Source: Mucilaginibacter sp. PAMB04168 (GTDB lineage: Bacteria > Bacteroidota > Bacteroidia > Sphingobacteriales > Sphingobacteriaceae). From it: DNA of 64,000 nucleotides. The stretch covers positions 4,836,001 to 4,900,000 of the forward strand of contig NZ_CP155079.2 of assembly GCF_039634365.2 (NCBI RefSeq), given 5' to 3'. The notes beneath the pieces were generated by a model. The model saw only the letters and a program-made list of their open reading frames with translations. It ran no database searches and was not told the DNA's origin. Shown here piece after piece: positions 36,333-46,700 of the stretch (the first letter of the stretch is position 1; every line of letters begins with the position of its first letter). The position numbers were made by a program, and so were the translations under genes.

Positions 36333-38627
36333 TTAATAAGTGTATTGTAAATAGTTATTAATTAGGTGAAACAGTGTACGGTTACCGAGGTAATTACTGG
36401 TTATTTGGCCAGGAGTGTTGCTGCTGCTTGCCGGTAACACCGTAGCCGAACGCCCAAAATTATCCTGAATCCGTAAGTTGTTGGGCTGGTTAAATACAGA
36501 TACGTTTACCACGTTACCGTTACCATCGCGCAGCACAGTTGGTTGTGCTGTTCCGTTAGGAGATTTTTTACCATCGGGCGCAATGGTTAAGCCATTAATG
36601 ATGTGATATAAAATAAACCTGGATACCTTGTCTTTATCGGTTGATAAACTTGGGGTAAAATTGGGCACACCTGTAGCTATGGTACCCGGTAAAATACCGT
36701 CTCGCACAGCTTGTGAAATGGCTGCATTAGTTGGTATAAGTACGGTGTAGCTTGCGCCTACAGTTAAGCCAGTAATATCCTGAGTTACCGCATTGTAGAT
36801 TTGAGAATTTTTAAGGTATTGATAAAATGCATAATAAGGTGAAGAGCTGTTATCTGCATTGTTGAATAAAATTTCCTGCGGAATCGTTTTCTCAGGATAA
36901 AACAGCAACCCGTTATTGTCTAAATAATATACTTTGCCATTAACGTAAGGTTTTGAATCAACCGCTCTGAAGGTAAGCCCTTTCTCTACCGTGCCGCCTG
37001 ATGATATTATATTATTATCCCAGCGTATATACTCGCCGTTAACCGTTTCTATTATACCGTTTCCGGATAAATTATCCAGTTCATTATTAGGCGTTGGCAC
37101 AATGCTTAGCTGTAATATTCTCAACAATTGATCGCGCACGCCGTTACCAGTGGTTGTTGCGCCATTAGACGTATAGCTGTATGTTGTTGTAGCAGCATCG
37201 TAGTTGTACCCGGCTGCACGTAATGCCGCATCAGGCATCATGAATATGGTATATTTTAAATTTGGATTAGATACAACAGTACGCAAACCGTTATTAAGCA
37301 GCGTAGTCATAATAGAATAGTTGCGTGGATCAAGATAAGCCCTGGCAAAAACAGTACTGAACACGTTGGTTCTTTGCGGCTGATTGGTACCGTAGAATAT
37401 ACCGTTGCTGCAAAATTTCCTGTCTATAATGTCGGTATTCAAATTAAACCGGGCCGGCTCGTTAAGAAAGTTGGCCGTAGCCGTAAACTTTGAAGGCCAT
37501 ACTGTAGTTTGGAACAAGTGCGCATTTAGCAGATCGGTAACAATGTTCGGCGGCAATGTATTAACCAAAGCATCAATCTCGGCGTTGCTTAACTGCTGAT
37601 TAGGCGTGGTTTTAAAAAACTCAAGCACTACATCATTCAGATATTTATAAAGCACATCGTTAGTAGGTATGAACATCGTATACCCGTCAGATTGAGCATC
37701 GTTTTCCTGCGTTTTCAGGAAGTTTTCGTTATTAGGCGAAAAAGCCAGCGTTGGGCTATAAAACTTAACATATACGTTGTTTGACTTACCGGTAAGGATA
37801 CGGTAACGATTGTTAATATCGTTGCTGGTTGCATAGGTAACCATAAACCTTTCCAGTATACGCTTGTACAGGCTATACTGAGGGTTACTGGCCAGTTGGT
37901 CTTCCAGGTTTGGTAATGGCAGCACCACGCGGTCAATCTCGTGTATTACACCGTTTTCAGCTAAAATGTCTCTGCTTAATACCTGCGCATCAACCACATT
38001 GAAGCCGTTATAAGTACTGTTTGGAAAAAAGTACTTGTAATCACTCTCGGTAAGGTTGCGAGCCGTCATGTAAGTCGAATAGAAATACGGGATGTGCTTA
38101 TTGTTGTTATCATTAAGCAGGTATGAGCCGTTACGGTTGCTGCTTAAAAGTGTAGTGTTTGCACCGTCGGGGCCAGTACCGGTATAAAAACCATCGTAAT
38201 ATGCGGTACGGCGTTTGTAAGCTGCATTAGCCACCCAACCTACTGGTTGCGCAGTTGACTGAAAATCAGCTATGTGATTGGTTTGAAAAGCGTTATATAC
38301 CAGGCAGTAAGTAACAATCTTACGCGCAGTAACAGAATCCATTGCAGCAAGTGAGGTATTCTTTTCAGAAAAATACTTCTGAAAAGCGGCATCGTTAGGT
38401 GCAAAAAGTGTCCAGTAACCCGCGTTGCTTAAGGTATTTTTATAGCCCGATTTATCAATGACAGCCAGTAAGGTAGTAAAGTTTCCCTTCGAAGCCAGCA
38501 CTTGATAAATAGGAGGCGCCAGGTTTTCAGGACGTTCGTAAAATTCCTCCTTTTCTTTCCGACAGCTCCCGAAAAAAACAACAGCACAAAATAAAACAGA
38601 TAAATTTTTGAGTAATTTATACATCAT
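36333..38627 (-). CDS. Fasciclin (FAS1) repeat lipoprotein, first gene of the operon
   Basis: A 764-residue lipoprotein (lipobox FFGSCRKE, C22). Four FAS1-like units can be traced: about 40-240 (FTTLLAVIDKSGYKNTLSNAGYWTLFAPNDAAF, NGVIHEIDRVVLPL), 245-420 (YSLYKRILERF, YTMFIPTNDVLYKYL), 425-590 (YSIMTTLLNNGLRTVV, YTIFMMPDAAL, GKVYYLDNNGLLF) and 600-764 (YYAFYQYLKNSQIYNAV, YTVLIPTNAAI, TLFHLINNYLQYTY). There is no C-terminal sandwich of the kind seen in the other two FAS1 proteins. As the first gene it would be the most abundant product of the operon. Its upstream region contains a 21-bp-spaced direct repeat. Glycan capture or surface adhesion is inferred. Confidence 0.82.
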   Translation of the reverse strand: MMYKLLKNLSVLFCAVVFFGSCRKEKEEFYERPENLAPPIYQVLASKGNFTTLLAVIDKSGYKNTLSNAGYWTLFAPNDAAFQKYFSEKNTSLAAMDSVTARKIVTYCLVYNAFQTNHIADFQSTAQPVGWVANAAYKRRTAYYDGFYTGTGPDGANTTLLSSNRNGSYLLNDNNNKHIPYFYSTYMTARNLTESDYKYFFPNSTYNGFNVVDAQVLSRDILAENGVIHEIDRVVLPLPNLEDQLASNPQYSLYKRILERFMVTYATSNDINNRYRILTGKSNNVYVKFYSPTLAFSPNNENFLKTQENDAQSDGYTMFIPTNDVLYKYLNDVVLEFFKTTPNQQLSNAEIDALVNTLPPNIVTDLLNAHLFQTTVWPSKFTATANFLNEPARFNLNTDIIDRKFCSNGIFYGTNQPQRTNVFSTVFARAYLDPRNYSIMTTLLNNGLRTVVSNPNLKYTIFMMPDAALRAAGYNYDAATTTYSYTSNGATTTGNGVRDQLLRILQLSIVPTPNNELDNLSGNGIIETVNGEYIRWDNNIISSGGTVEKGLTFRAVDSKPYVNGKVYYLDNNGLLFYPEKTIPQEILFNNADNSSSPYYAFYQYLKNSQIYNAVTQDITGLTVGASYTVLIPTNAAISQAVRDGILPGTIATGVPNFTPSLSTDKDKVSRFILYHIINGLTIAPDGKKSPNGTAQPTVLRDGNGNVVNVSVFNQPNNLRIQDNFGRSATVLPASSSNTPGQITSNYLGNRTLFHLINNYLQYTY

Positions 38628-38680
38628 AAAGAATCTAATTACAGTTAGATTTAATTAATTGGAATGTGGTATAAAGCATG

Positions 38681-38703
38681 AGCGGTTAGAGAAGCTAACC
38701 GCT
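38681..38703 (-). other. Stem-loop in the putative operon leader
   Basis: A perfect inverted repeat agcggttag/ctaaccgct with a 5-nt loop lies 54-76 bases upstream of the FAS1 start at 38627. No T-run follows on the minus strand, so it is not a normal terminator. It may be a leader hairpin that affects mRNA stability or translation; alternatively it is a protein-binding palindrome. Confidence 0.4.
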
Positions 38704-38814
38704 TGTAATTAAGTGTCAAACTGACGTATGAAAATCAGCTGTGCACAAAGCCATGAAGTTGGTAAGTAAAAGTTTTTCCATATTTTGGGTTTAATAATTG
38801 GTATTGATACTACA

Positions 38815-38848
38815 GTATACGATATTAGCGGGGAGGTATACGATATTA
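38815..38848. promoter_or_regulatory. Tandem 13-bp direct repeat, 21-bp period (candidate operator)
   Basis: The 13-mer gtatacgatatta occurs at 38815-38827 and again at 38836-38848, exactly 21 bp (two helical turns) apart, so a protein dimer would meet both copies on one face of the DNA. This arrangement is typical for head-to-tail binding by AraC-type DNA-binding domains, including those of HTCS regulators. It lies about 190-220 bp upstream of the FAS1 start and 150-180 bp upstream of the MG2 gene. Confidence 0.6.
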
Positions 38849-38997
38849 TCAGTCAATAAAATTATTGACTTAATGTTGACAAACCATCCTGCACTATCCT
38901 TGATTTCCGATTTTTACAAAATTGATTAAGCGAAACTTGTTTAAATTGCCATATCAATAACCAATAAACCCTTCTTTTAAAAGAAAATTAATTTCAC

Positions 38998-41484
38998 GTG
39001 AAAAGAATTATCAACTGTGTTGCCTTTGCACTGCTATGGGTAACTGTCCTGCCTGTGTTTGCACAAAACCAAGGGCCTCAAAAGGAGGTAAAACTGTTTT
39101 TTGAAAAAGTTTACCTGCATACAGACAGGCAACTTTATGCCCCTGGAGACGATATTTGGTTTAAAGCTTACCTGCTAAATGCACAAACTAACCAACCGCT
39201 AAACACCAGCAAAAACCTTTATGTTGAGCTTATTACCCCGGCCAACAAAATAGCTGCCCGCGAAATTATTGCTCTGACAGAAGGCTTGGGCAAAGGCGAC
39301 TTTAAACTGCGCGATTCCTTAGCAGCAGGCAGCTACCGGCTCAGGGCTTATACCAATTGGATGCGCAACTTTGGCGATAACTTTGTGTTTGAAAAACCTA
39401 TAACAATTATCAGTACAAACAGCCCTGCTAAAACCACCACCCAGGCAACAGGTACAGCTCGCATCCAGTTTTTGCCCGAAGGCGGCTCACTGGTAGAAGG
39501 TTTAGGATCTATAATAGCAGTTAAGGCCGAAATGCAGAACGGGCAGGGCGTAGGTTTGCGGGGTGCAATCTTATCATCACAGGGCGATACGGTTGCGCAT
39601 TTTAGTACCGACAGCCTGGGTATGGGTCTATTTACCCTGCTGCCATTTGCCGGCCAGACCTATCAGGTTAAGATACTTAATGGCATGCAGGTGTTACCGC
39701 CGGTTTTTCCTAAACCGCTAAGCAGCGGGCTTACTTTAAAGGTGTTGCGAAAAGATACCGCTACATACGCTGTTATTACCTGTAATGAAAAGGCTATACC
39801 TATATATACAGCCCAAACCTTAACGCTTAAGGCCCGCAGCTTTGGCCGGCTTACCTACCAGCAAAGCTTTCAGCTCAAAGGCAACACGGCTGTAATTGCT
39901 ATTCCTTCCGGCCAGTTACCAGCTGGCATTGCCAGCCTTACCTTGTATGACGGCGAACAAAAACCTAACTGCGAAAGGCTAATGTATATTGATAACAAAC
40001 AAAACGCCAACCTTATGATTAAAACCGATAAACCAGATTACACAAAGCGTGAAAAGGTGGTTTTAGACATTAACACAACTGACAACCAAGGCCATTCAGT
40101 ACCGACTCATTTTTCGTTAACAGCAGTTGATGCAACCACCGTACCGGCTGATGAAAGTAATATTATAGCTTACTTAATGCTGCAATCAGAACTTAGAGGT
40201 ACTATTAAACACGCTGCCCGTTATTTTGATACCACCAATGTACAGCGCCAAAAACAGCTCGACTTACTCCTGCTAACCCACGGCTGGCGCGACTTTATAT
40301 GGAAACGCCTGGCTGATACCACCCTGCGCATAGCCTATATTCCTGAACAGGGCATCAGTTTATCAGGGTCCGTTAAACTGCCTAAACAAGGCACACCAAT
40401 AACAGGCGCCAACATAACACTAATTGCACCTAAAGCAGTTAACGGCAGGTTGTTTTCGGCGCAAACCAACGCCCAGGGCAAGTACTTTTTCGACAACATG
40501 CAACTGTATGGCTCACAAAGCTTAAGGCTAAATGCCAAGGATATTAAGGGTAAGTCAATCGGCCTTATTTCCTTAGACTCCTTAAATGCCAATTATCCGG
40601 ATATTAAGAACACATCTCCGGATTTAAACAGCCCTGCGGTTACTGCAACTAAGGCCGAGGCCCTGCTTAAGCAAGCAACGCTAACTAAGCAACGCAGCCT
40701 GAGCGATACCCTGATACGGCTAAAAGAAGTTGAAGTAAAAAACAAGCCCAAACAAGTTTTGCGCGACCGTACCATTACCGATTTTGGTTACAAAGATGAA
40801 GTGCTTACCGTTACCAAAGATGATTACAGGTACAATACCCTGCGCGACTATATCCAGTTTGCTTCTAAGCAAGCACGCGTAGATGCCAGCTCCAATCGAC
40901 TTTATTTTATGGCCGATGGCCAAAAAGTTCCGCCACGTATTGTACTGAATAATCGGGAAGCCATGTTTTCAGAGAATGACCCGGATGACGTGATCGACCT
41001 GATATCGAACTCTTATTACGATTTGCCTGTAACCGCCATTGAAAAGGTTGTTATAAAGAAAGCAATTGGCGGCCCCTCTTTATTAGTTGCAAATACCGAA
41101 GGCTCTGCCGCTACTGCCGCCGCACTCCGGCCGGCAGGTGCCAGTGCATCGTCTTTAAACTTAGGCGTGGTTTTTATCATTTACATCACCCTTAAACCCC
41201 AAGCGCTAAGATCGCCTGAACCAGGCGCTATGCAGGCCGCAGTAAATGGCTATTACGAAGCGCGTACTTTTTACAGCCCCGCCTATAATCCATCGGTTCC
41301 GGACAGCCGTCAAGACTTACGGGCTACCTTACATTGGGAGCCCAACGGCAATACTAATGCAAGCGGCCATAGCGCCATAACTTTTTTTAATACCGACAAC
41401 AAAACAACCGTACGGGTAATAGTACAAGGGATAACCAGTACCGGCATACCAGTGGCAGCTGTAAAAACTTACACTGTTAAATAA
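38998..41484 (+). CDS. MG2-domain / TonB plug-like surface protein
   Basis: An 828-residue secreted protein with a GTG start at 38998 (no upstream ATG fits, and the signal peptide MKRIINCVAF...PVFAQ begins directly there). Residues about 30-140 form an MG2-type macroglobulin domain (KVYLHTDRQLYAPGDDIWFKAYLL, GSYRLRAYTNWMRNFG), followed by further beta-sandwich domains, including a carboxypeptidase-regulatory-like one about 450-520 (GSVKLPKQGTPITGANITLIAP). A plug-like domain lies about 600-720 (NTLRDYIQFASKQARVDAS, PVTAIEKVVIKKAIGG). Such MG2 plus plug proteins are widespread in Bacteroidota near SusC genes; their role is not settled, with surface assembly or transport accessory functions proposed. 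It diverges from the FAS1/SusCD operon and may share its control region. Confidence 0.75.
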   Translation: MKRIINCVAFALLWVTVLPVFAQNQGPQKEVKLFFEKVYLHTDRQLYAPGDDIWFKAYLLNAQTNQPLNTSKNLYVELITPANKIAAREIIALTEGLGKGDFKLRDSLAAGSYRLRAYTNWMRNFGDNFVFEKPITIISTNSPAKTTTQATGTARIQFLPEGGSLVEGLGSIIAVKAEMQNGQGVGLRGAILSSQGDTVAHFSTDSLGMGLFTLLPFAGQTYQVKILNGMQVLPPVFPKPLSSGLTLKVLRKDTATYAVITCNEKAIPIYTAQTLTLKARSFGRLTYQQSFQLKGNTAVIAIPSGQLPAGIASLTLYDGEQKPNCERLMYIDNKQNANLMIKTDKPDYTKREKVVLDINTTDNQGHSVPTHFSLTAVDATTVPADESNIIAYLMLQSELRGTIKHAARYFDTTNVQRQKQLDLLLLTHGWRDFIWKRLADTTLRIAYIPEQGISLSGSVKLPKQGTPITGANITLIAPKAVNGRLFSAQTNAQGKYFFDNMQLYGSQSLRLNAKDIKGKSIGLISLDSLNANYPDIKNTSPDLNSPAVTATKAEALLKQATLTKQRSLSDTLIRLKEVEVKNKPKQVLRDRTITDFGYKDEVLTVTKDDYRYNTLRDYIQFASKQARVDASSNRLYFMADGQKVPPRIVLNNREAMFSENDPDDVIDLISNSYYDLPVTAIEKVVIKKAIGGPSLLVANTEGSAATAAALRPAGASASSLNLGVVFIIYITLKPQALRSPEPGAMQAAVNGYYEARTFYSPAYNPSVPDSRQDLRATLHWEPNGNTNASGHSAITFFNTDNKTTVRVIVQGITSTGIPVAAVKTYTVK

Positions 41485-41513
41485 GAAAAGGGAGCCAGGC
41501 TCCCTTTTCTTAT
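41481..41513. terminator. Bidirectional intrinsic terminator
   Basis: A perfect inverted repeat of about 16 bp (A-rich arm 41481-41496, T-rich arm 41498-41513) covers the MG2 gene stop codon and the gap to the converging gene at 41533. The arms supply A- and T-tracts on both sides of a ggagcc/ggctcc core, so it can stop transcription in both directions. Confidence 0.75.
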
Positions 41514-41532
41514 TTGATTTTCTCAACCGTAA

Positions 41533-43674
41533 TTACGGCATTGGCTTCAGGCCCTCCCATTTTACCTTCCAGGTTCCATCTTTAGGAAAACCGGGGTTAG
41601 TGCCTTTACTACCATCCCAGCCAGCACACATACTTGCCACAGCAGCCAGCAAGCCGCCATTACCGGGTAGGTAGAGGCGCAGCCTGTCATCCTGGTAATT
41701 ATGCCCGTTTATAAGGTAGGTATTGGTTTTAATGGGCATAAATAAGCCATCAATAGCCCTTTTCGGGTTACCCAGGCGGGCTGCTGTCATAGCCACCATC
41801 GGGAAATCCCAGCCCCAGGTATCTTTCCAGTCCCAGGTATCCCAAACCAGGTCAAAAGTTCTGCGCATAGCATCCATATCCAGCCTATCATTATAAGGCG
41901 TCATACCCAGCGCGCCCAGTACCGACGGATGATCCGTTTTGTATTTTGGATTGCTGTATGAATCGGGCGCACTCTCTGCAGCAAGGTAAACGCCATTGGC
42001 TTTGGGCAAGGCCGATAGCTTAGCCATCACATCGGCATATTTTTTATCGGGTGCCAGGCCCAAACGTTTGCGCCATTGCTGAGCGGTATTGAGCGCCCAG
42101 TACCAGTATTGCAGTTCGTAAGTGGGATTAAAAGTTTCTTCGGCGTTATAGCGCTCTTGGGCTGGGATGAGCCCCTTGCCTAAAATATAACGGTCTTTAT
42201 CTTTCTCGTAATATGGATAGGTGGCCATAAAATCGGCCGTGGCTAGCACCAACTTTTTGTAGGCGCTTAAGGTTTTTGCGTTAGGGTGCGCACGGTAAGC
42301 CAGCTCGGCAAAGTAGATAAAATGTGGTTGCTGCCAAATTAAAAAAGCACCCACCGATGAAGGACTTTCATTACCATCAGGGTCGGTCATTTTTTGCCAG
42401 CGCGCACCGGCATAGCCCTGCCTTTTAGCTATACCTCTGGCGTTATCATAAACATGATTATACCACTGCATACTTTTTTCCAGCAACTCGGGCCTTCCCC
42501 ATAGGGCAAAATGAATACCGTGCCACCAGTGCATTTCTAAGTGAGGTTTGCCATACCAGCTGTTATAAGTAAGGCCGGTTTCCTGCGGTGGTTGTGAGCC
42601 TGCACATTGTATTTTAGTAAGGTATTGCGAAAGGATGATACGCCGCTCCAGTTCATGCGCACGAGGATCAGTACTCCCTGCGAAATCAATTGCGCCGCCA
42701 CTTTGCCAAAAAGCTTTCCAGCTTTGTACGCTATTGATTTGCACGGCGCCAAAAGCTGGTACCAGTGCCTGCCGCTTAGGTGTAAACAGGCAGCTTACCT
42801 GCAATTGGTTGCTTTTTCCGGCAGGCGACAGCACAAAATCATGCGTTGCAGCACTGGCCACCGAAGCCTGGCCACTCCAAGTTAGCTGTGTAAAATAGCT
42901 ATTGGTATCTAACTGATGCTTGATGACCGCCTGCTGCCCCACCGCCTGTACAATGGACGATTGGTGCTTACCGCCGTTTTTCCAATTTGTACCGGCATCG
43001 GCGAACTCATTGGTTGGGAAAGGAAAACGCAGCCTAACTTTTAAGCGCCCCTGTGCTATTAAGGCAGATTGTATGTTAAACGAAACCACGTCCTGCTGCT
43101 GGTGCGATACGGTTACTACTTTAACCGGCTCCCCTTCGAGTGTGAAAGAACTGGTAATTTCACCGGTCCACAAGTTTAACTCTTGCCGGATGTTCTGAAT
43201 ATCGGCGGCAGTAGCCTGGCTACCGTTCTTTTTGCTAAGCCATAACCCTAGATTACCTAACTGCAGCCGGTGCACATTTTGCCTGAACCAGTTAGATGCA
43301 TCTTTATTGCGTTTAGGATCATTCCACTGCACCGAATAAGTAACCTTGCGCCCGTTAAGCGTATACGTTTTTAATGATTCTTCGAACTTATAACCTACTG
43401 TATCCTTGAAGCTATGCCAGCCCCATTCAGATTGCGTACCCAGCGGCACGCCTTTATCATATTTTTCGGGAAAGGTTTGCATACCCGTGGCATCAACGGT
43501 GTAGGCAAACTTACCATTGCCTACCGATAAGGACGACAGCGAATCAATCGCATTGACCACCACATTATGGCGCTTTACCAATTGTTCCCGGTTAATGCGT
43601 TGCTGTGCATGCACAGCCGGCATAAGTCCCAGGCCGCATAAAGCGCCGATCAATATTCTGGAGATGTTTTTCAT
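41533..43674 (-). CDS. Secreted (alpha/alpha)6-type glycoside hydrolase-like protein, family not assigned
   Basis: A 713-residue secreted protein (signal peptide about 1-23, MPAVHAQ). I cannot place it in a named CAZy family. The N-terminal part (25-290) is a beta-sandwich with SLSVGNGKFAYTVDATGMQTFPE, which is the layout of clan GH-L and GH65/95-like enzymes. The C-terminal part (300-690) is helical with aromatic-rich motifs: KPHLEMHWWHGIHFALWGRPELL, EETFNPTYELQYWYWALNTAQQW, TWDWKDTWGWDFPMVAMTAARLG and LPGNGGLLAAVASM. Conserved acidic residues in HLEMHW, ETFNPTYE and DTWGWD are candidates for catalysis. It lies 64 bases after the DUF4450 gene at 43739, which has a similar fold; the two probably work together. 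Pectin side-chain removal is inference from context. Confidence 0.65.
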   Translation of the reverse strand: MKNISRILIGALCGLGLMPAVHAQQRINREQLVKRHNVVVNAIDSLSSLSVGNGKFAYTVDATGMQTFPEKYDKGVPLGTQSEWGWHSFKDTVGYKFEESLKTYTLNGRKVTYSVQWNDPKRNKDASNWFRQNVHRLQLGNLGLWLSKKNGSQATAADIQNIRQELNLWTGEITSSFTLEGEPVKVVTVSHQQQDVVSFNIQSALIAQGRLKVRLRFPFPTNEFADAGTNWKNGGKHQSSIVQAVGQQAVIKHQLDTNSYFTQLTWSGQASVASAATHDFVLSPAGKSNQLQVSCLFTPKRQALVPAFGAVQINSVQSWKAFWQSGGAIDFAGSTDPRAHELERRIILSQYLTKIQCAGSQPPQETGLTYNSWYGKPHLEMHWWHGIHFALWGRPELLEKSMQWYNHVYDNARGIAKRQGYAGARWQKMTDPDGNESPSSVGAFLIWQQPHFIYFAELAYRAHPNAKTLSAYKKLVLATADFMATYPYYEKDKDRYILGKGLIPAQERYNAEETFNPTYELQYWYWALNTAQQWRKRLGLAPDKKYADVMAKLSALPKANGVYLAAESAPDSYSNPKYKTDHPSVLGALGMTPYNDRLDMDAMRRTFDLVWDTWDWKDTWGWDFPMVAMTAARLGNPKRAIDGLFMPIKTNTYLINGHNYQDDRLRLYLPGNGGLLAAVASMCAGWDGSKGTNPGFPKDGTWKVKWEGLKPMP

Positions 43675-43738
43675 ACTATATTAACTCAGTCTTTTCATTT
43701 AAAACGACATAGTTTGTCAGGTTAATAACCTATTCCGA

Positions 43739-46700
43739 TTACCTTACCAACGTCACTCCCATTAAGCCTATCACTACATCATTGGCAACGGTTCTTAACT
43801 CTAAACTTTTTAACTTCTTAGCCGGGTTGAGGCACAAATCTAGCACGGTGGCTGCCCCGCCGTCTATGGCTTTATTGCTAAAGCCTTTAATGGTGGTGTA
43901 ATTTGTAAAATCTAATGATGCGGTTCCTGTTTTAAGGTAAACACGCAGGGGCTTTGCAGCACCCGGGTTAAATGCAAAACCGTCATTATCATAGTCCTGC
44001 TCTATGGGCCACCAGTTCTCGGGGTTTTTCAGTTCCAGCAGTTCTTTGGTGCCATCCTCGTAGTTAACTGTAATAGTACCGTTAGTTAAGCGGCTCTGCA
44101 TAGGGTTGGTAGAACCAGCCATTAACAAGTAGGCATGTGAGGCCGCCCCGTTTAACGGTACGCTTAAACTGCGGGGGTAATTATCCCACTGCGAGGTAAA
44201 AGCAATGTTTTTACCCGTATTTAGGGTACTAAACGGAATTTGCTGAGGCAGCGTAAACTTGTTTTGCGAACCGGCCGCTTTACGCAAACCACTATCATCA
44301 ATTTTGGCCGTGGTAAGCGGATAACACCAGTTACCAATTCCTTGTACCGGCAGCTGCAGCGTTGCACTTTTAGGCCTTGGCGACAGGTACTGATTGGTAA
44401 AAATGTGTGTAAGCTCATCGTTAAAGCTGGCCGACATATCAACCGTTTGCATGGCTGAGCTATTTGCCGCATTAACTCTCCAGTTTATAATAGTCGTATC
44501 AATGACCTGTCCGCCATATTGCAATCTGATTCGGTTACTACCCGGAATTAAATGCGCCGCCGAAACCGTGATTTCGGCGATAGATTGATTTTCGACAGCA
44601 TTTACGCTGCTTTGATAGGTTGACTTGGTATACGGGTTAACCTGTACCAATACCCTACCCTTGTAGCCGTGGCTTTGTACCCCGAACCTGATTTCGTTTT
44701 CGGGCTGGTTGGTATCATACTTCACTTCAACCGGCTTGGCATAGGCGGCAATATGTATTGGCTGCCACCAAGTTAACGCGGCCTCTTTTAGCTGAACAAA
44801 TACTGTAAAATTGCCGGTTAAGGGTTTAACTGCCCAACTGATTTGGTGAGGCAAGCTGCGTTTGCTTTGCAGCACGCTCTGCGGATCGGCTATTTGCAGC
44901 ACCGTTGCTTTGCCAAATGTTTGCGTGTATGTTTTACCAGCAGCACAATCGGCTTCAACAGGCAAGTTTAAAATAGTATTCCCGCTCCAGAGTATTTTAA
45001 TGGCATAGCTTTTTTGTACGCCTGCCTCAACTTGTATAACCGGCTGCCCGACTGAGGAAGTTATGCAACTCCACTTAACTGGCTGCCCGTTAACGGTTAT
45101 TTGTTTTAGCTGAGCTGCCCGGGCGTTGATCTGTAATTTGAGTGAAGTTGCCCTGGGTAATGATGAGGCTATGGTATAGCTGTCGGTAAGACCATTGCGC
45201 TTAAAATCAATGCTGATATCTGGAACCTTTAGAGCAGCGTAGTTCCATGCCGATGGGAACCCCGGCTTGATGGTAAGGGTATTGTTCAATAAATCGGGCT
45301 TTACACCAAATAAGCCCTCAACCAGGGTACGGGCAGCCATACCCACCGGATCGGCAAAATCACGGTACAGTTCGCCGCGCTGTGCGTCATAAAAAGATAA
45401 TTGCTGAAAACTACCCGGACTTGCCCCCAGGTACATACTTTCCAGTAAAGTGCTTTTCCAAAGCTGATAAGCATTTGCCGAACGGCCGCCCTGCCAGTAA
45501 GCCAAAGCTGTGTGCAGATTTTCGGCCATGGCCACATTGTTAATTGACCAGGTATAAGGCAGCCAGTTACTGGTACTCAGCAACCAGTAGTTACCGGTTA
45601 AGCCTTTGGCTGTTATAGGTATATGTGGTATATCCGTATCCACATATCGCAGGCTTTGGTAAGCTTGGCGGCTGTCCGGAACACCTTCGTCGATAGCATG
45701 GTAAATGGTCCACAAAGCCGGCGATGTATGGAGCAGGCGGTTACCCAACAAGTCTTTAAACTCGGCATAAGTACCTTTGCCCGGCATCCATAACGTAGTA
45801 GCAATAGCTTGCTTGATATGTGCAGCCTCACGCTCATATGGTGCCGGATCTTCACCTACCAAACGGGCCAGCAAGGCGGCCATTTGGTTAGCCCGGTAGT
45901 TATAGGCCGATGAATGCGTTACGCCACCGCCACTGTATTGCAGGGCGTCGCTGGCCCAAATGGCACAGTAAGCGTCATAAAGCCCATCTCCATCCAAATC
46001 ATAATTTCTTTTCTCCCAGGCCAGGTGCCGTTTAATTAACGGCCAAAGCTTTTTAATTTCGGTAACGTCACCTGTCCAGTTAAAGTGATTGAGCAACTGG
46101 TCAATAAACACGAGGTTCATGTCATAATGATGCGGGCGCAGATCGCCGCCGGGGTTACGGCTAATGTAGCCGCTGCTAAACATAGCGGTACCTAACTTTT
46201 CAAGCTGGCGTGCCAGGTGTAAGGCAGTGTCGGCTATGATGGGTCCGCTCTCGGGCGTGGTTACTTGCGATAGCGCATAGCTGTTAAAGTGCTGTGAGGC
46301 TCGGTCATGCCAGCCCAAAAGATCGGCTACGTATGCACCGCGCCAAGCCGGCAGGCGCATACGCCAGGCCACCGCGCCGTGCATGTAAGATGGATTTTCC
46401 CAAATGGCATCACCGGCTACCGCCAGTGCCGAACCAAGTGTATTGATATAAGCATCGGGCGTATGCAGCTGCACACGCGAGGTTAACGTCTGACGGGCCA
46501 CCTCTGCCTCCTGCATCAATTGGGTAATTTGATTGTTGTTGCCCAAAGTTGCACCGCGGCCTATCATCCAGTATAAAGGCGCTTGTGTGTTCTTAACCAG
46601 TCCGCAGGCAAGCGGCTTGCCAGTGGGCACTGAGTTTAGCAACGTTAAAGGTGTGCTTTGCTGTTCGGCATTGCCCTGCTTTGCTATAACAGAAGCGGGG

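Larger units (their letters stand above)
38628..38997. other. 370-bp divergent regulatory region
   Basis: This gap separates the FAS1/SusCD operon (minus) from the MG2-domain gene (plus). It carries a 9-bp perfect stem-loop at 38681-38703 and a tandem 13-bp repeat at 38815-38848, each listed separately. No perfect TAnnTTTG box was seen in either direction, which suits activator-dependent promoters. No reading frame is convincing. Confidence 0.6.
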
